Below, one piece after another: positions 8,446 through 17,003 of a stretch of DNA of 64,000 nucleotides (its first letter is position 1; every line of letters starts with the position of its first letter). The notes beneath the pieces are model-generated. The model searched no databases and had not been told where the DNA came from. It saw only the letters and a program-made list of their open reading frames with translations. The stretch lies in IMG/VR virus record IMGVR_UViG_3300020170_000001, positions 60,653 through 124,652 of that record, one strand, 5' to 3'. The position numbers and the translations under genes are program-made. This stretch comes from a virus.

Positions 8446-9276
8446 TCAGGACAAGTAGGCGGTTCCGGCGATGCTGATATCGAAGGACAACCGCAACGAC
8501 TGCCCCGGGGTTAGGTATTGAACTCCGCCACCGTCGATGGTGTAACCGTCGTCGGAGATGACTGTCAGTCCGGCGGGATCAAAACCCAACCCGTGGGTGA
8601 TTTGCCAGACCGTTGCCGGAGTGCTCTGATCATGGCGATACCCGGCGGCAGCATTCGCACCCGGCGGGCCGGTGGCTCCCTGCTGGACGAGCAGCCCCCA
8701 CGTCGCAGTGGTGGTATTGACGACGGGAGCGGTGTTGGTGCTCGCCAAGATCGCGACATAAGCGCCGCCGCTGAAGAAGACGACGTCGTTGATGGCGTAG
8801 GTGACGCCGCTGTTCCAGGTGCTGCGGTAGGTGAAGTTCTTCGCACCGGGGTCGAAGATCACCGTCGACTCGACGCGCCAGTTGGTGCCGTCGAAGACGA
8901 GGACGGCTCCGGACTGGGCTTGCAGCAGAGTCAGGGTGGCGTCGCCGTCGACGGTTGCGCCGCTGGAGCCGACGACGGTGACCAGGTTGAGGCTGGCGTC
9001 GACCTTCTTGATCGCCACGGAGGTGTTCGTGGCCGGCGTGGCCGGCAGCGTGATGGTCAGCGCGGCGCTGCTGGCGTCGGCAAGGATGAAGTCGCCAACG
9101 GCCGCGGTCGCGGCGACGTTGACGGAGCGCACAGCGAGGGTCTGACCGCCGCCGCCTTCCAGCACGGCGACTCGGGCGGAGAGTGCGGCGTCGGCGGAGT
9201 CTACATAGCCCTTCCGGACTGCCTGCGAGGCGGTCGTCGCCGCCGGGATATCCAGGGCCGTCCCGAGGAACTTCAT
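8446..9276 (-). CDS. fibre-like structural protein with shared C-terminal domain
   Basis: 276 residues. The N-terminus SQAVRKGYVDSADAALSARV is a short trimeric coiled-coil motif. It is followed by VVGSSGATVDGDATLTLL and LVFDGTNWRVEST, a module shared with 6416-7510. GPPGANAAAG forms a short collagen-like link, and the terminal domain (TVWQITHGLGFDPAGLTV, AGTAYLS) matches other fibre genes here. Confidence 0.6.
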   Translation of the reverse strand: MKFLGTALDIPAATTASQAVRKGYVDSADAALSARVAVLEGGGGQTLAVRSVNVAATAAVGDFILADASSAALTITLPATPATNTSVAIKKVDASLNLVTVVGSSGATVDGDATLTLLQAQSGAVLVFDGTNWRVESTVIFDPGAKNFTYRSTWNSGVTYAINDVVFFSGGAYVAILASTNTAPVVNTTTATWGLLVQQGATGPPGANAAAGYRHDQSTPATVWQITHGLGFDPAGLTVISDDGYTIDGGGVQYLTPGQSLRLSFDISIAGTAYLS

Positions 9277-9325
9277 CAGCCAGTCACCGCCCTTTCGCGT
9301 TGACCTATCGGTCCGAGCAGGACCG

Positions 9326-9526
9326 TCAAGGGGTCGCCGGGAACCGGGTGAACCGCGACACCGCCGGCCAGCTCGTCGAGCCGGTCGACATCACTCGCGC
9401 CGCGACCTCCTTAGTGGGGCCCGCCTTGATCATCGCCGCGCTCAGCGGCATCGTCTGTGCAAGGAAACGCACCAGGTACGGGAACGTCGGCTGGGCCCAC
9501 AGCCCTGTCGAGGTCAGCGCCGCCAT
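9326..9526 (-). CDS. small protein of unknown function
   Basis: 66 residues from the ATG at 9526, with TCAGGAG about ten bases upstream. The start overlaps the end of the 9531-11588 gene region closely, as in an operon. The sequence (LWAQPTFPYLVRFLAQTMPL) has one amphipathic stretch and no recognisable motif. It is placed between two fibre genes, so it may be a chaperone or minor structural part, but nothing shows this. Confidence 0.5.
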   Translation of the reverse strand: MAALTSTGLWAQPTFPYLVRFLAQTMPLSAAMIKAGPTKEVAARVMSTGSTSWPAVSRFTRFPATP

Positions 9527-9530
9527 CGCG

Positions 9531-11588
9531 TCACACTCCTGAGTCGACGAAGAAGCCGTAGGTGGAGGCCGGGCCGGCGAACCGTACGTAGGTTTTGCCT
9601 CCGGCGGTGACCGTGTCGCCGGCCACCGAGGCCACCAGGCTGCACACCGTCCCGTACAACAGCCCCCGGATGGCGTCCGGCCAGTTGATGACCGTGCGGG
9701 CGGAGCCAATCGGCACCCGCGACAGGCTGCACGGGTTGCCGTACAACGGCGCGGTGGTCGAGGTCGGCGTGTACGCCCCCGGGCTAATGGCGTTGGTGCC
9801 GCCCAAGTTGTTGTAGCAGTAACCGTTATGGATGCGGGCCTCGAAGTTCAAGAGCACCGACAACGTCTGCAGCGGCTCCCGGGTGAACCCGCCGACCTGC
9901 AGCAGGCTGTTGCTACCGATGGCCCAGGCATTGGTCTGGGCGGTCGGGAACTGCGCGGCCACCAGCGGCTGGCCCGTCGTGCCCGCCGGGAGCAAGTCCT
10001 CGTACAGGCCTGCGTAGAACCCCATCTCGGAAGCCGCCTTCACCCCGAGGATCACCCGGTCCGGGGTCGCGCTGAACCAGTAGGTGAACGGCGACCCGGC
10101 CGCGAGCGTAACTGAGGCTGGGCCCGCATGAGCCTGATCCGCGAGGGTAGCGACGTCCGGGTTGAGGTAGGTGCCGGTGACCGGAATCCCGCCCAGACCG
10201 CGCCCGCCGAAGTTGCTGGCCTTGTGTGTGCTCGTGTCGTAGGCTTCGGCGACCTGATAGAAGATCGTGTTGGCTGCTTCCGAGGCGCGGCGCAGGATCA
10301 GGTACCAGTCCGTGCCAGACGTATTCGACGCGCCGGGACTCTTGTAGACATCCGCGCAGGGGCTGGCCGACGTGCCGGGCATGTTCCGCGAGGTCCAGGT
10401 GATTCCATCCGACGAGGTCGCGGTGACGGTGGAGGTGCTGGTCGCGACGAGCTGGCCGCCCGCGTAGACCGGCTGATTCCAGCTGATGCTCACCGGCAGG
10501 GTCCGGGCGGTCCAGGTGATCCCGTCCGGCGAGGACAGAGCGACCGTGCCCGTGGTGTTGCACACCACCCAGACGCTGCCGGTGTAGACCGGCGGGTACC
10601 AGTTGCCGCTGACGGGCAGGGTTCGCTGGGTCCAGGTGATCCCGTCAGTAGAAGTCACCGCGACCGTGCCCGAAGCGGTGACCACCACCCAGATGCCGCC
10701 GGCATAGACCGGCGGTTGCCAGCCTGAGGCGGTGGGCAGGGTCCGCGAGGTCCAGGTAATGCCGTCCGGCGAGGTGTTAATCGTGGCAGAAGCGGAGTTG
10801 TTCATCAGAACCCACAGGTTGCTGCCGTTATGGACCGGCAAGTACCAGGCCATGCCAGACGTGGCCAGGGTCCGCTGTGTCCAGGTCACCCCGTCGGGCG
10901 AGGTCGCGGCGACGGTGGAGGCTGCGGTGTTGATCGCGATATACACGCTGCCGTTGTAGGCCAACTGCAGCCAGCTGGTACTGACTGGCAGGGTCCGCGC
11001 GGTCCAGGTGATCCCGTCGGACGAGGTCAGCACGTTGGTGCCCGCGTTGTTGATCGACAGGAACTGCCCGCCCGCGTAAATCGGCTGAATCCAGGTTGTG
11101 CTGACCGGCAGGGTCCGCTGGGTCCAGGTCACCCCGTCCGGCGAGCTCAAGGCGACGTTGCCCACGGTGTTGAATACGACCCAGATGCCGCCGCCGTACA
11201 CCGGCAGCCGCCAGGTGCCCGTGGTGGGTAGAGTCCGCTGGGTCCAGGTGATCCCGTCAGTCGAGGTCGCGGCGACTGTTCCTGAGGTGTTGAGCACCAG
11301 CCAGGTGCCGCCGCCATAGACCGCCTGCATCCAGAAGGATGCGGGGGTGGGAAGGCTCCGCTGGGTCCAGGTGAACCCGTCGGGCGAGGTCGCCACCGAG
11401 GTCGATGAGTTGATGGTCGAGACCACATACAGGTTGTTGGCGTACGTGGGCATCTGCCAGTTCGGGCCGGCGGGGCTGCTGAAGGTCTCCACGAAGGTGA
11501 GCCCGGCCGGGACCAGGGCCGTGTTCAGCGCCGCCATCAGATCCTTGGCAGGCAGGGCGCTGTTGATCGACGCCGTCGAATAACTCAT
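9531..11588 (-). CDS. large repeat protein with beta-propeller-like 40-residue repeats
   Basis: 685 residues from the ATG at 11588 (GGAGAAG upstream). After an N-terminal ASINSALPAKDLMAALNTAL segment come about ten tandem repeats with the core SPDGITWTQRTLP followed by a G..W-V strand, the pattern of BNR/sialidase-type propeller blades. The C-terminal 250 residues form a different domain (FYQVAEAYDTSTHKASNFGG). Such proteins bind glycans or form virion surface structures. The lack of a catalytic set means binding is likelier than cleavage. Confidence 0.65.
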   Translation of the reverse strand: MSYSTASINSALPAKDLMAALNTALVPAGLTFVETFSSPAGPNWQMPTYANNLYVVSTINSSTSVATSPDGFTWTQRSLPTPASFWMQAVYGGGTWLVLNTSGTVAATSTDGITWTQRTLPTTGTWRLPVYGGGIWVVFNTVGNVALSSPDGVTWTQRTLPVSTTWIQPIYAGGQFLSINNAGTNVLTSSDGITWTARTLPVSTSWLQLAYNGSVYIAINTAASTVAATSPDGVTWTQRTLATSGMAWYLPVHNGSNLWVLMNNSASATINTSPDGITWTSRTLPTASGWQPPVYAGGIWVVVTASGTVAVTSTDGITWTQRTLPVSGNWYPPVYTGSVWVVCNTTGTVALSSPDGITWTARTLPVSISWNQPVYAGGQLVATSTSTVTATSSDGITWTSRNMPGTSASPCADVYKSPGASNTSGTDWYLILRRASEAANTIFYQVAEAYDTSTHKASNFGGRGLGGIPVTGTYLNPDVATLADQAHAGPASVTLAAGSPFTYWFSATPDRVILGVKAASEMGFYAGLYEDLLPAGTTGQPLVAAQFPTAQTNAWAIGSNSLLQVGGFTREPLQTLSVLLNFEARIHNGYCYNNLGGTNAISPGAYTPTSTTAPLYGNPCSLSRVPIGSARTVINWPDAIRGLLYGTVCSLVASVAGDTVTAGGKTYVRFAGPASTYGFFVDSGV
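10390..11470 (-). repeat. about ten tandem ~120-bp coding repeats
   Basis: Each unit contains the DNA motif GTCCAGGTGATCCCGTC or a close variant (for example near 10391, 10509, 10628, 10749, 10999, 11236 and 11357), spaced 117-125 bp. They encode the 40-residue blades of the protein above. Neighbouring units are similar enough for slippage or recombination to change the copy number. Confidence 0.8.
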
Positions 11589-12046
11589 CCGAACTTCTCC
11601 ACTCGCAGATTCGACAGCGTGAATACCCGGACGCTTGGTCCGGTGTTGCGGATCCCGACGAACAGGTCCTGCCCGGCGGCGTCGTTTTCGAGATACCAGG
11701 GCACGGGGTTGGAGTAGCTGGCGGTGGTGATCCCGATCGCCTGCAGCCACAAGGTGCCCGAGGTGTTGCCGGCTCCGCGGACTTCCAGGTCGAAGGAGCC
11801 GGCCGCGTCTACCGTGACCGTGATGAGGCTGACCAGGCCTCGCGCGGCGATGGACGGCACGGTGTAGTAGGTGAAGGCCGTCTGGCTGCCGGACTGGGTG
11901 CCCAGCGTCACGGCTGTCGCGGTGACCTTGCTCGGCCCGACGCCAACAGCCCACTGGTAGTCGAAGTCGACGGTGGACTTCTTCTGCAGAAACCACCCGG
12001 TCGTGCCGCCAGGCGGCACGCGAGAACCCGATCCCACTGACGGCAT
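11585..12046 (-). CDS. small fibre-like structural protein
   Basis: 153 residues. It starts with SRVPPGGTTGWFLQKKSTVDFDYQW, the GGTTG-L-K-S--DFDY-W linker shared with the WYDNR proteins, then a beta-rich domain ending in RVFTLSNLRVEKFG. The C-terminal domain resembles a carbohydrate-binding jelly roll in composition, but no motif proves it. Overlaps the next gene downstream by four bases. Confidence 0.55.
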   Translation of the reverse strand: MPSVGSGSRVPPGGTTGWFLQKKSTVDFDYQWAVGVGPSKVTATAVTLGTQSGSQTAFTYYTVPSIAARGLVSLITVTVDAAGSFDLEVRGAGNTSGTLWLQAIGITTASYSNPVPWYLENDAAGQDLFVGIRNTGPSVRVFTLSNLRVEKFG

Positions 12047-12065
12047 GTGCGTCTCCTTGCCGAGA

Positions 12066-13610
12066 TCAGCCGACGATGACGCAGCGGTATTGGCCGGAGG
12101 TCGGCGCGGCCCCGAAGACCAGGGCGACGTTGTTGGCGTCGGTGCGCTGGACTTCGGCGTAGACGGTGTCGTAGGGGGCGGCGGCGGAGTACACCTCGAC
12201 GTGCACGTCGCGGGTGTTCAGGTTGTGGTTGATCGTGATGGTGGTGGCGACGCCGTCGCCGAGCGACGCGGCGAACCGGCGGGCGACGACCGCGGTGTCG
12301 ATGGCGATGTTGGCACCGACCACGATGCCCAGACCGGCAACGGCCTTGACACCGGGCACGCCGACCGCGAGGCCGCCGGACGGGTCGAGAACCGTGCTGA
12401 CCCCGGCTGCGGCGACCGCGATGCCGGAGTTCGGCTTGGGCACGACGGCCAGGCCGGTTGCGCTGGTCGCGAGACCGCCGGCCGGGTCGGTGGTGATGCC
12501 GACGCCGGTGACGTCGACGTCGAGGCCGTCGTTGGGCCGCAGCACCACGCTGACGCCGGTGGCGTCGACGCCGATGCCGGTGTTCGGCTTGGGCACCACA
12601 CCGACCCCGGCGGCGTCGACCGATAGGCCGCCGGTCGGGCGGGGCACCACGTACAGGCCGGTCGCGTCGGTGATCAGGCCGCTGATCGCGGGCAGTTTCG
12701 CCGCGATGCCGCTTACGCCGACCTGCAGACCTCCGGTGCCGGTGGCGACCGCCACAACGCCGGTCGCGCCGACGGTGACACCGTTGCCGGGCAGGACCTG
12801 CAAGCCGGTGGCATCAACGGTGAGGCCCTTGTTCGGGGCCAGCACCGTCTGCACGCCGGTGGCGTCGACGGCGAGGCCGGCGCTCGGCTTGATGGTGACG
12901 CCGGCACCGTTGGCGTCGGTGTCGAGGCCGTAGTTGGGGCGCGGGACGAACTTGAGGCCGTTGGTGTCCTCGAAGAGTCCGGCGTTCGCGACGAGCTTGA
13001 CCGCGACGCCGTTGGTCCCGACGTTCAGGCCTCCGGTGGGATCGGCGATCACGCCGATGCCGGAGCCGGTCACGGCGACGCCGCTGTTCGGGGCCGGGAC
13101 CGCGGTGACGACGTGGTTGGTGATGTCGACGCCGTTGCCGGCGGTGTAGATCGGCGAGGTGCCAGCGTTTAGCAGCGCCCACTGAATCGCCGTGGTGCCG
13201 ATGCTGATCGGCCCATCGGTGATCAGCACGTAGGTGTGGTTGCCGCTGGCGGTGCCCTCGGAGACGGTGACGGCCGTGCCGGGCCGCAGCTCGGCGTTGG
13301 TGTCGGCGTCAGCGGAGCGGGTCAGCGCGGTGCCGGTGAAGTCGTAGATGCCGTTCTCGATGGGGTTGGTCTGCCCCATGAGCAGGACGCGGTCGTTGGC
13401 GGCGAGGGTGACCCCGTCGATGGCCACGCCGGGCGCGCCGACGGTGACGTTGGCGGACGCTGCGACCCGGACGGCGTCCTTCCAGATCAGACCAGTCGCG
13501 ATGTTGTCGACATACTGCTTGGTAACCGCGTCGGTGCTGACGGCCGGAGCGCCCAGGTTGGTGATGCGGTTGAGCTTGAGGTCGAGAAGCTGGGTATAGG
13601 TAATTGCCAT
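12066..13610 (-). CDS. long fibre/collar-like protein with 22-residue repeats
   Basis: 514 residues. The N-terminus (LDLKLNRITNLGAPAVSTDA, then TKQYVDNIATGLIWKDAVRV) is a classic phage fibre anchor. Residues about 165-430 are a run of roughly twelve repeats of the type GL-VDATGV-VV--P, giving a beta-helical or collagen-like shaft. The last 65 residues are the shared terminal domain (ITINHNLNTRDVHVEVYSAA). Such proteins project from a virion as trimers, an inference from the repeats. Confidence 0.65.
   Translation of the reverse strand: MAITYTQLLDLKLNRITNLGAPAVSTDAVTKQYVDNIATGLIWKDAVRVAASANVTVGAPGVAIDGVTLAANDRVLLMGQTNPIENGIYDFTGTALTRSADADTNAELRPGTAVTVSEGTASGNHTYVLITDGPISIGTTAIQWALLNAGTSPIYTAGNGVDITNHVVTAVPAPNSGVAVTGSGIGVIADPTGGLNVGTNGVAVKLVANAGLFEDTNGLKFVPRPNYGLDTDANGAGVTIKPSAGLAVDATGVQTVLAPNKGLTVDATGLQVLPGNGVTVGATGVVAVATGTGGLQVGVSGIAAKLPAISGLITDATGLYVVPRPTGGLSVDAAGVGVVPKPNTGIGVDATGVSVVLRPNDGLDVDVTGVGITTDPAGGLATSATGLAVVPKPNSGIAVAAAGVSTVLDPSGGLAVGVPGVKAVAGLGIVVGANIAIDTAVVARRFAASLGDGVATTITINHNLNTRDVHVEVYSAAAPYDTVYAEVQRTDANNVALVFGAAPTSGQYRCVIVG
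12330..13120 (-). repeat. ~66-bp tandem coding repeats of the fibre shaft
   Basis: Roughly twelve degenerate units, each encoding about 22 residues with the core GVGVDATGV. Hydrophobic and glycine positions alternate regularly. The DNA is correspondingly repetitive, so assembly errors or natural length variation would most likely appear here. Confidence 0.75.
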
Positions 13611-13622
13611 TTCGGGCGTCTC

Positions 13623-14090
13623 CTAGGGCCGCAGGTATGCCGTGCCGGTATATGGCGCGCTATGCACAACCACAGTCGTCTGGTCACTCGGGTGATGGAT
13701 TTCTGCGATCATTTCCTGACCGCCGCTGTCCAAAAGGATCACGTTCGGGATCAGGCTCATGTGGTGGTCGATGACCCACTGCGCAGCCGGAACCGTCTGA
13801 TGGTGGGTGAAGGAGATGCCCCCGCCGACAGCAACGCTCTGAATCTCGTCTTCGAGTTGCCGGGCGGTGTTTTCCCACTCGTATTGGAATCCGCGTCCGC
13901 CGCCTGCGGTCGGATCGGTGACATCGAGATCGGTCGTGCGGATCAGCGCGGCCCCGCGGATCTCCTTCTCCTCCGCTGCTGTCGAGAGCAGTGGGAAGGG
14001 AGCGCGCTGGGTCTTACGCAGCAATGGCCGGCGGGCACGATTCGACTGCCGCTCGTCGGACGGCTGGGAGGTGCTGTCGGCCCCTGACAC
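13623..14090 (-). CDS. structural protein with shared fibre C-terminal domain
   Basis: 155 residues. A basic, disordered N-terminus precedes ENTARQLEDEIQSVAVGGG, a short helical segment, then the terminal domain found in other fibre genes (AAQWVIDHHMSLIPNVILLD, APYTGTAYLRP). It therefore looks like a minimal version: tether, coiled-coil and tip domain. It is the first of the fibre set downstream of the membrane-protein genes. Confidence 0.55.
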   Translation of the reverse strand: MSGADSTSQPSDERQSNRARRPLLRKTQRAPFPLLSTAAEEKEIRGAALIRTTDLDVTDPTAGGGRGFQYEWENTARQLEDEIQSVAVGGGISFTHHQTVPAAQWVIDHHMSLIPNVILLDSGGQEMIAEIHHPSDQTTVVVHSAPYTGTAYLRP

Positions 14091-14125
14091 GACCTACTAC
14101 ATCGGAAGGAGTCCGTGAGGACGGG

Positions 14126-14344
14126 CTATTCCTTGTTGCCGCTCAGCAGCGCAATGACCTCACGCAGCGACGCGATCTGTGCGTCGTGCAGCCGTAGTTG
14201 GGTTTGCATCTGATCCTGCACCGACCGCAGAACGTCGATCTGATCGACCAACGATTTTCTGGTCTGGGTGATGTCCCTTTCGGCGCTCAGGTCTTGCAGG
14301 TTGCTCAGCACCTCTGACAGCCTTTCCGCCGGTTCAGCGGCCAC
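14126..14344 (-). CDS. small coiled-coil protein
   Basis: 72 residues, almost entirely predicted helix with heptad-like spacing (LSEVLSNLQDL, DQIDVLRSVQDQMQTQLRLH). No membrane segment. It overlaps the end of the membrane protein gene upstream by eleven bases. It could be an oligomerisation partner or regulator of the neighbouring membrane proteins. Confidence 0.55.
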   Translation of the reverse strand: MAAEPAERLSEVLSNLQDLSAERDITQTRKSLVDQIDVLRSVQDQMQTQLRLHDAQIASLREVIALLSGNKE

Positions 14345-14648
14345 GACGTTTCGCCTCCGCCCGGTGCATCGCTGTGCGCAGCAGGAACCAGAATCCGAGA
14401 ACGAACCACACTACCGCGATGGCTTGAATGGTGTGATTGAGAACCATCCACTCCGAGTGTTGGAACCCGAAGGCCATCGACAGGTGAGTGATGGCGCAGG
14501 TGACGAAGAAGAACGAGCCGGCGAGCCGGACGGATCGCGAGAGCGGCAGGTAGCGCAGCACCGTGAATGGGACCACGCAGTAGCCGGCGACGATGACCAG
14601 ATTGGAGACGACGTTAAGTACCACCCAGTGCGGATCTCCCGGGATCAT
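14334..14648 (-). CDS. three-helix membrane protein (possible holin; resembles ethylene-receptor membrane domain)
   Basis: 104 residues from the ATG at 14648. Three hydrophobic helices at about 10-30, 41-58 and 70-90 span the membrane, with a basic C-terminus (HRAEAKRRGR). The spacing YCVVPFTVLRY ... FVTCAITHLSMAF ... NHTIQAIAVVWF recalls the three-helix N-terminal domain of ethylene-receptor-type sensors, including the IP, C-TH and later His/Asn positions. Genomic position beside other small membrane proteins also fits a holin. Both readings are inference. Confidence 0.6.
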   Translation of the reverse strand: MIPGDPHWVVLNVVSNLVIVAGYCVVPFTVLRYLPLSRSVRLAGSFFFVTCAITHLSMAFGFQHSEWMVLNHTIQAIAVVWFVLGFWFLLRTAMHRAEAKRRGR

Positions 14649-14650
14649 CG

Positions 14651-15169
14651 TCAGCGGCCCTGCAGAGCGGGGCCGCCCGGGTAGAGGCGCTGCATGCATT
14701 CCAGGAATTTCTCGCCCTTGGGATCGGTCGACAACGGGTTGGTACGCGCGCAGTAGAACCCGACCAGGTTGTACTGCTTGACCTGATCCAGGAGTTGGTT
14801 CTGCAGGATGGCGTTCCGCTTGCCGCACTCACCGGTCGAATTCACACAGTCCAACAGCAGGGAGTTGAGCCTGCTGACTTGTTCCTCCTGCTTCTGCGTC
14901 GCCGAAATGTTAACCGCGTTAACAATCGCGAGCGTCAGCAGAATGACCATCGCGCCGCCCACGAGGTAGGTGAGCCACCGGGTCTGGCGGTTGTTTTTCT
15001 CCAGCACGTCGATCTTCCGATCGCGGGCCTCGGTCTCTCGGCGCACGTGCTCCACTAGCGCCACCATGGTCTTGTTGGATTCGTGGTTCGCCGCAACAAG
15101 TTCCTCGACCGCGAGCGCACTGTGCAGGCGGCTGGCCTTCTCGTCGGCTGTCTCGCCCAGACCGGTCAT
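14651..15169 (-). CDS. single-pass membrane protein
   Basis: 172 residues. A helical N-terminal region of about 65 residues, one membrane segment at about 66-90 (LTYLVGGAMVILLTLAIVNA), and an external region with four cysteines (LLDCVNSTGECGKRN, FYCARTN, LECMQRL) that could form disulfides. It is encoded in a cluster of small membrane proteins next to the capsid gene. A lysis role (holin or spanin-like helper) or a virion role is possible. Confidence 0.55.
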   Translation of the reverse strand: MTGLGETADEKASRLHSALAVEELVAANHESNKTMVALVEHVRRETEARDRKIDVLEKNNRQTRWLTYLVGGAMVILLTLAIVNAVNISATQKQEEQVSRLNSLLLDCVNSTGECGKRNAILQNQLLDQVKQYNLVGFYCARTNPLSTDPKGEKFLECMQRLYPGGPALQGR

Positions 15170-15315
15170 CGCTCCACGCCCTTCAACTCATCCCGGAGTC
15201 GCCTGATGAGCTCCTCCTGCCGTTGCAGAATCCGGTCGTGTTCCTGAACGGCGCGCTGCAACTCCGCGAGAACGTCCTCAGTGTCTGTCTCAACACGACG
15301 CTCAGTGGCCGCCAT
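15166..15315 (-). CDS. small coiled-coil protein
   Basis: 49 residues from the ATG at 15315, preceded by GGAGGGGGCGATCGCG. An in-frame upstream extension exists but lacks a ribosome site. The protein is a single amphipathic helix (LAELQRAVQEHDRILQRQEE). It overlaps the end of the holin-like gene upstream by 14 bases and the start of the next gene by four, an operon-like arrangement. Confidence 0.55.
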   Translation of the reverse strand: MAATERRVETDTEDVLAELQRAVQEHDRILQRQEELIRRLRDELKGVER

Positions 15316-15706
15316 CGCGATCGCCCCCTCCAGGCGGGCCGACTTCCGCTGCACGTCCACGGCGAGGACCGCTGGGTGGATTGCCCTTATCCTGACGGAG
15401 GATGCTGTCACGTATTTTCATTTCGGTAATGAGTTGGATCGCCTCTTCCAGAACGTCGGCTACCTGCTTGTGCAGCAGGGCCGCTTCGACCTGCTTCGGC
15501 AGCAACTCGTTGCGAATGAATTCGTTCAGCTCCTTGGCTTGTTGCGCGGCCTGGTCGCTTTTCTCGCGTTCCCGAGCGATGGACCCACGGGTATACATGA
15601 TCATCAGGGCGGCGAAGATGCCCAGGACCCCGTACTGCAGGAGCGCGCCGACCGGATCTGTGGCGCTCGGGGAACTGGCCAGAACCAGGTCCTCGATGCG
15701 CAGCAT
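15302..15706 (-). CDS. holin-like single-pass membrane protein
   Basis: 134 residues with a short external N-terminus, one membrane helix at about 21-38 (LLQYGVLGIFAALMIMYT), then a long charged coiled-coil and a Gly/Pro/Arg-rich tail. Such a layout (short N-terminus, one helix, charged coiled-coil) is common in actinophage proteins annotated as holins. No endolysin is next to it, so a lysis role is only suggested. Confidence 0.55.
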   Translation of the reverse strand: MLRIEDLVLASSPSATDPVGALLQYGVLGIFAALMIMYTRGSIAREREKSDQAAQQAKELNEFIRNELLPKQVEAALLHKQVADVLEEAIQLITEMKIRDSILRQDKGNPPSGPRRGRAAEVGPPGGGDRDGGH

Positions 15707-15735
15707 GACAATCCCTATCGGATCGCAGAATAGGC

Positions 15736-15769
15736 GCAGCCTCCGCCCACTCGGGAGGGCGGAGGCTGC
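15736..15769 (-). terminator. strong hairpin after the capsid gene
   Basis: A perfect 13-bp stem (GCAGCCTCCGCCC paired with 15757-15769) with an 8-base loop, beginning 16 bases after the capsid stop codon on the minus strand. There is no clear T run, so it may act as an attenuator or mRNA-stabilising hairpin that sets capsid mRNA apart from the downstream genes. Confidence 0.6.
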
Positions 15770-15784
15770 ACGGCATGGCCCGAT

Positions 15785-16786
15785 TTACGGCACGGTCACG
15801 TCAGCGACGAAGATCATCTGCTCGGGCCGGGTGATGACCGGCATGATGTTCCACTCCAGCAGGTACTGCCGGGCGGACGGGTCCTTGTCGATCCAGCTCT
15901 TGGAGAACTTTCCGGTGAAGTTGTCCGGGGCCTCTTCGTCGGCGGTCGGACCGACGTACATTTCGATCGGCCGCTGGTCGGTGTAGTTGCCCATGTAGAG
16001 CGCGTTGTCCGGAACGAACAGGGTGTTGTTGCCGGCGTCGTCGTCGTAGATCGTTTCGATGGTGTTCCAGTTCATGCCCATGAAGCCCGGCAGCGTCCCG
16101 CTGGCGAAGTACTGGTCCTTCATCCGGTCGGACATCAGGATCGAGGCGTTCGCGCCGTGGGAGGCGAACGAGTCGAAGATGTACGCCATGGTCAGTTCGG
16201 TGACGTAGCTGTCCTTGGCCTCGACCCGGCCGTCGCGGCGGATGAGGCGCTTGAAGGCGCGGATGTCGCCGACGATCTGCTGCGGCGTCGCGGTGTTCCA
16301 GCCGACCGTGACGGTGGGCTTGTGCGAGGCCGGGAATTGATAGTCGACGTTGGCCTGCACGTCGGGGAAGTCGTAGGTGATGCTGCCCTTCAGGGCCGCC
16401 CACAGCAGGAACTCGCCGAAGTTGTCGAACCGCTGGTTGAGGTCGTTGACCTCGCGGAGCACCGCCTGCTCGGCGTTGGTCTGGGCGAGCTGGCCGGGCT
16501 GGCGCAGCCAGTGCAGGGTGGTCGGCGAGAAGACCTTCTTCTCGCGCAGGTAGACGAACGCGGCGCTGGCCTGCGAACGGCCGAGCCGGGGCACGATGTG
16601 TGCCTCGCTGTTGGGCACGTTCGGCTTCGCGACCATGCGGGAGCCCTTGATGACATCCCAGGTGACCGAGGGGAACGGCCACGGGGTCTGCGGAACCTGG
16701 CTGAGCATCGTCAGGGTTTCCGGAGTGGTGAATTTCTCGACCACGCCCCGAAGGACCGTGGGTTCGAGAAGCGAAATCTGAGGCAC
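15785..16786 (-). CDS. major capsid protein
   Basis: 333 residues from a GTG with CGGAG upstream. The sequence fits the lambda gpE-like group of HK97-fold capsids: an N-terminal E-loop region (PTVLRGVVEKFTTPETLTML), a conserved central VNDLNQRFDNFGEFLLWAAL helix, DIRAFKRLIRR, and a C-terminal EWNIMPVITRPEQMIFVADV strand set. It lies directly downstream of the protease and decoration genes, as expected. It has a hairpin on each side, suggesting separate control of its high expression. Confidence 0.8.
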   Translation of the reverse strand: MPQISLLEPTVLRGVVEKFTTPETLTMLSQVPQTPWPFPSVTWDVIKGSRMVAKPNVPNSEAHIVPRLGRSQASAAFVYLREKKVFSPTTLHWLRQPGQLAQTNAEQAVLREVNDLNQRFDNFGEFLLWAALKGSITYDFPDVQANVDYQFPASHKPTVTVGWNTATPQQIVGDIRAFKRLIRRDGRVEAKDSYVTELTMAYIFDSFASHGANASILMSDRMKDQYFASGTLPGFMGMNWNTIETIYDDDAGNNTLFVPDNALYMGNYTDQRPIEMYVGPTADEEAPDNFTGKFSKSWIDKDPSARQYLLEWNIMPVITRPEQMIFVADVTVP

Positions 16787-16948
16787 GGCGCGCTCCGAAT
16801 CGTGGGCAATCTCTGTTGTTCACCACAGCGACTCCGGAAGGAGCCCGGCCTGCGCCTCCCCTTGCGGGGAACACTTGGCTGGCCTAGTGCTTATCTCCAT
16901 CGGAAGGAGTTGTTACCTACCCGCTCTTTCGCTATTTGCGCGGAATAG

Positions 16949-16988
16949 CCGAAAGCCCCCAACCGGGTGACCGGGCAGGGGCTTTCGG
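16949..16988 (-). terminator. hairpin between decoration and capsid genes
   Basis: Perfect 11-bp stem: CCGAAAGCCCC (16949-16959) pairs with 16978-16988. The loop holds a second small stem (CCGG GTGA CCGG). It follows the decoration gene's stop codon by 15 bases. An adjacent GCTATT/AATAGC hairpin (16931-16949) adds more structure. The 160 bases between here and the capsid start carry no gene and probably form the capsid leader. Confidence 0.6.
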
Positions 16989-17003
16989 CGCTGGCGGCGG
17001 CGA

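Noticed and set aside
10390-11470. Regularly spaced repeats that could be taken for a CRISPR array
   Set aside because: The period of about 120 bp with degenerate units in one reading frame encodes a repeat protein; there are no identical short repeats with unique spacers.
12214-12933. Long open frame on the plus strand inside the 22-residue repeats
   Set aside because: It mirrors the codon pattern of the minus-strand fibre gene and has no ribosome site; repetitive G+C-rich DNA keeps several frames open.
14268-15986. Plus-strand frames over the small membrane protein block
   Set aside because: The minus-strand genes are tightly chained by overlaps and have ribosome sites; the plus frames are Arg/Ser-rich shadows.
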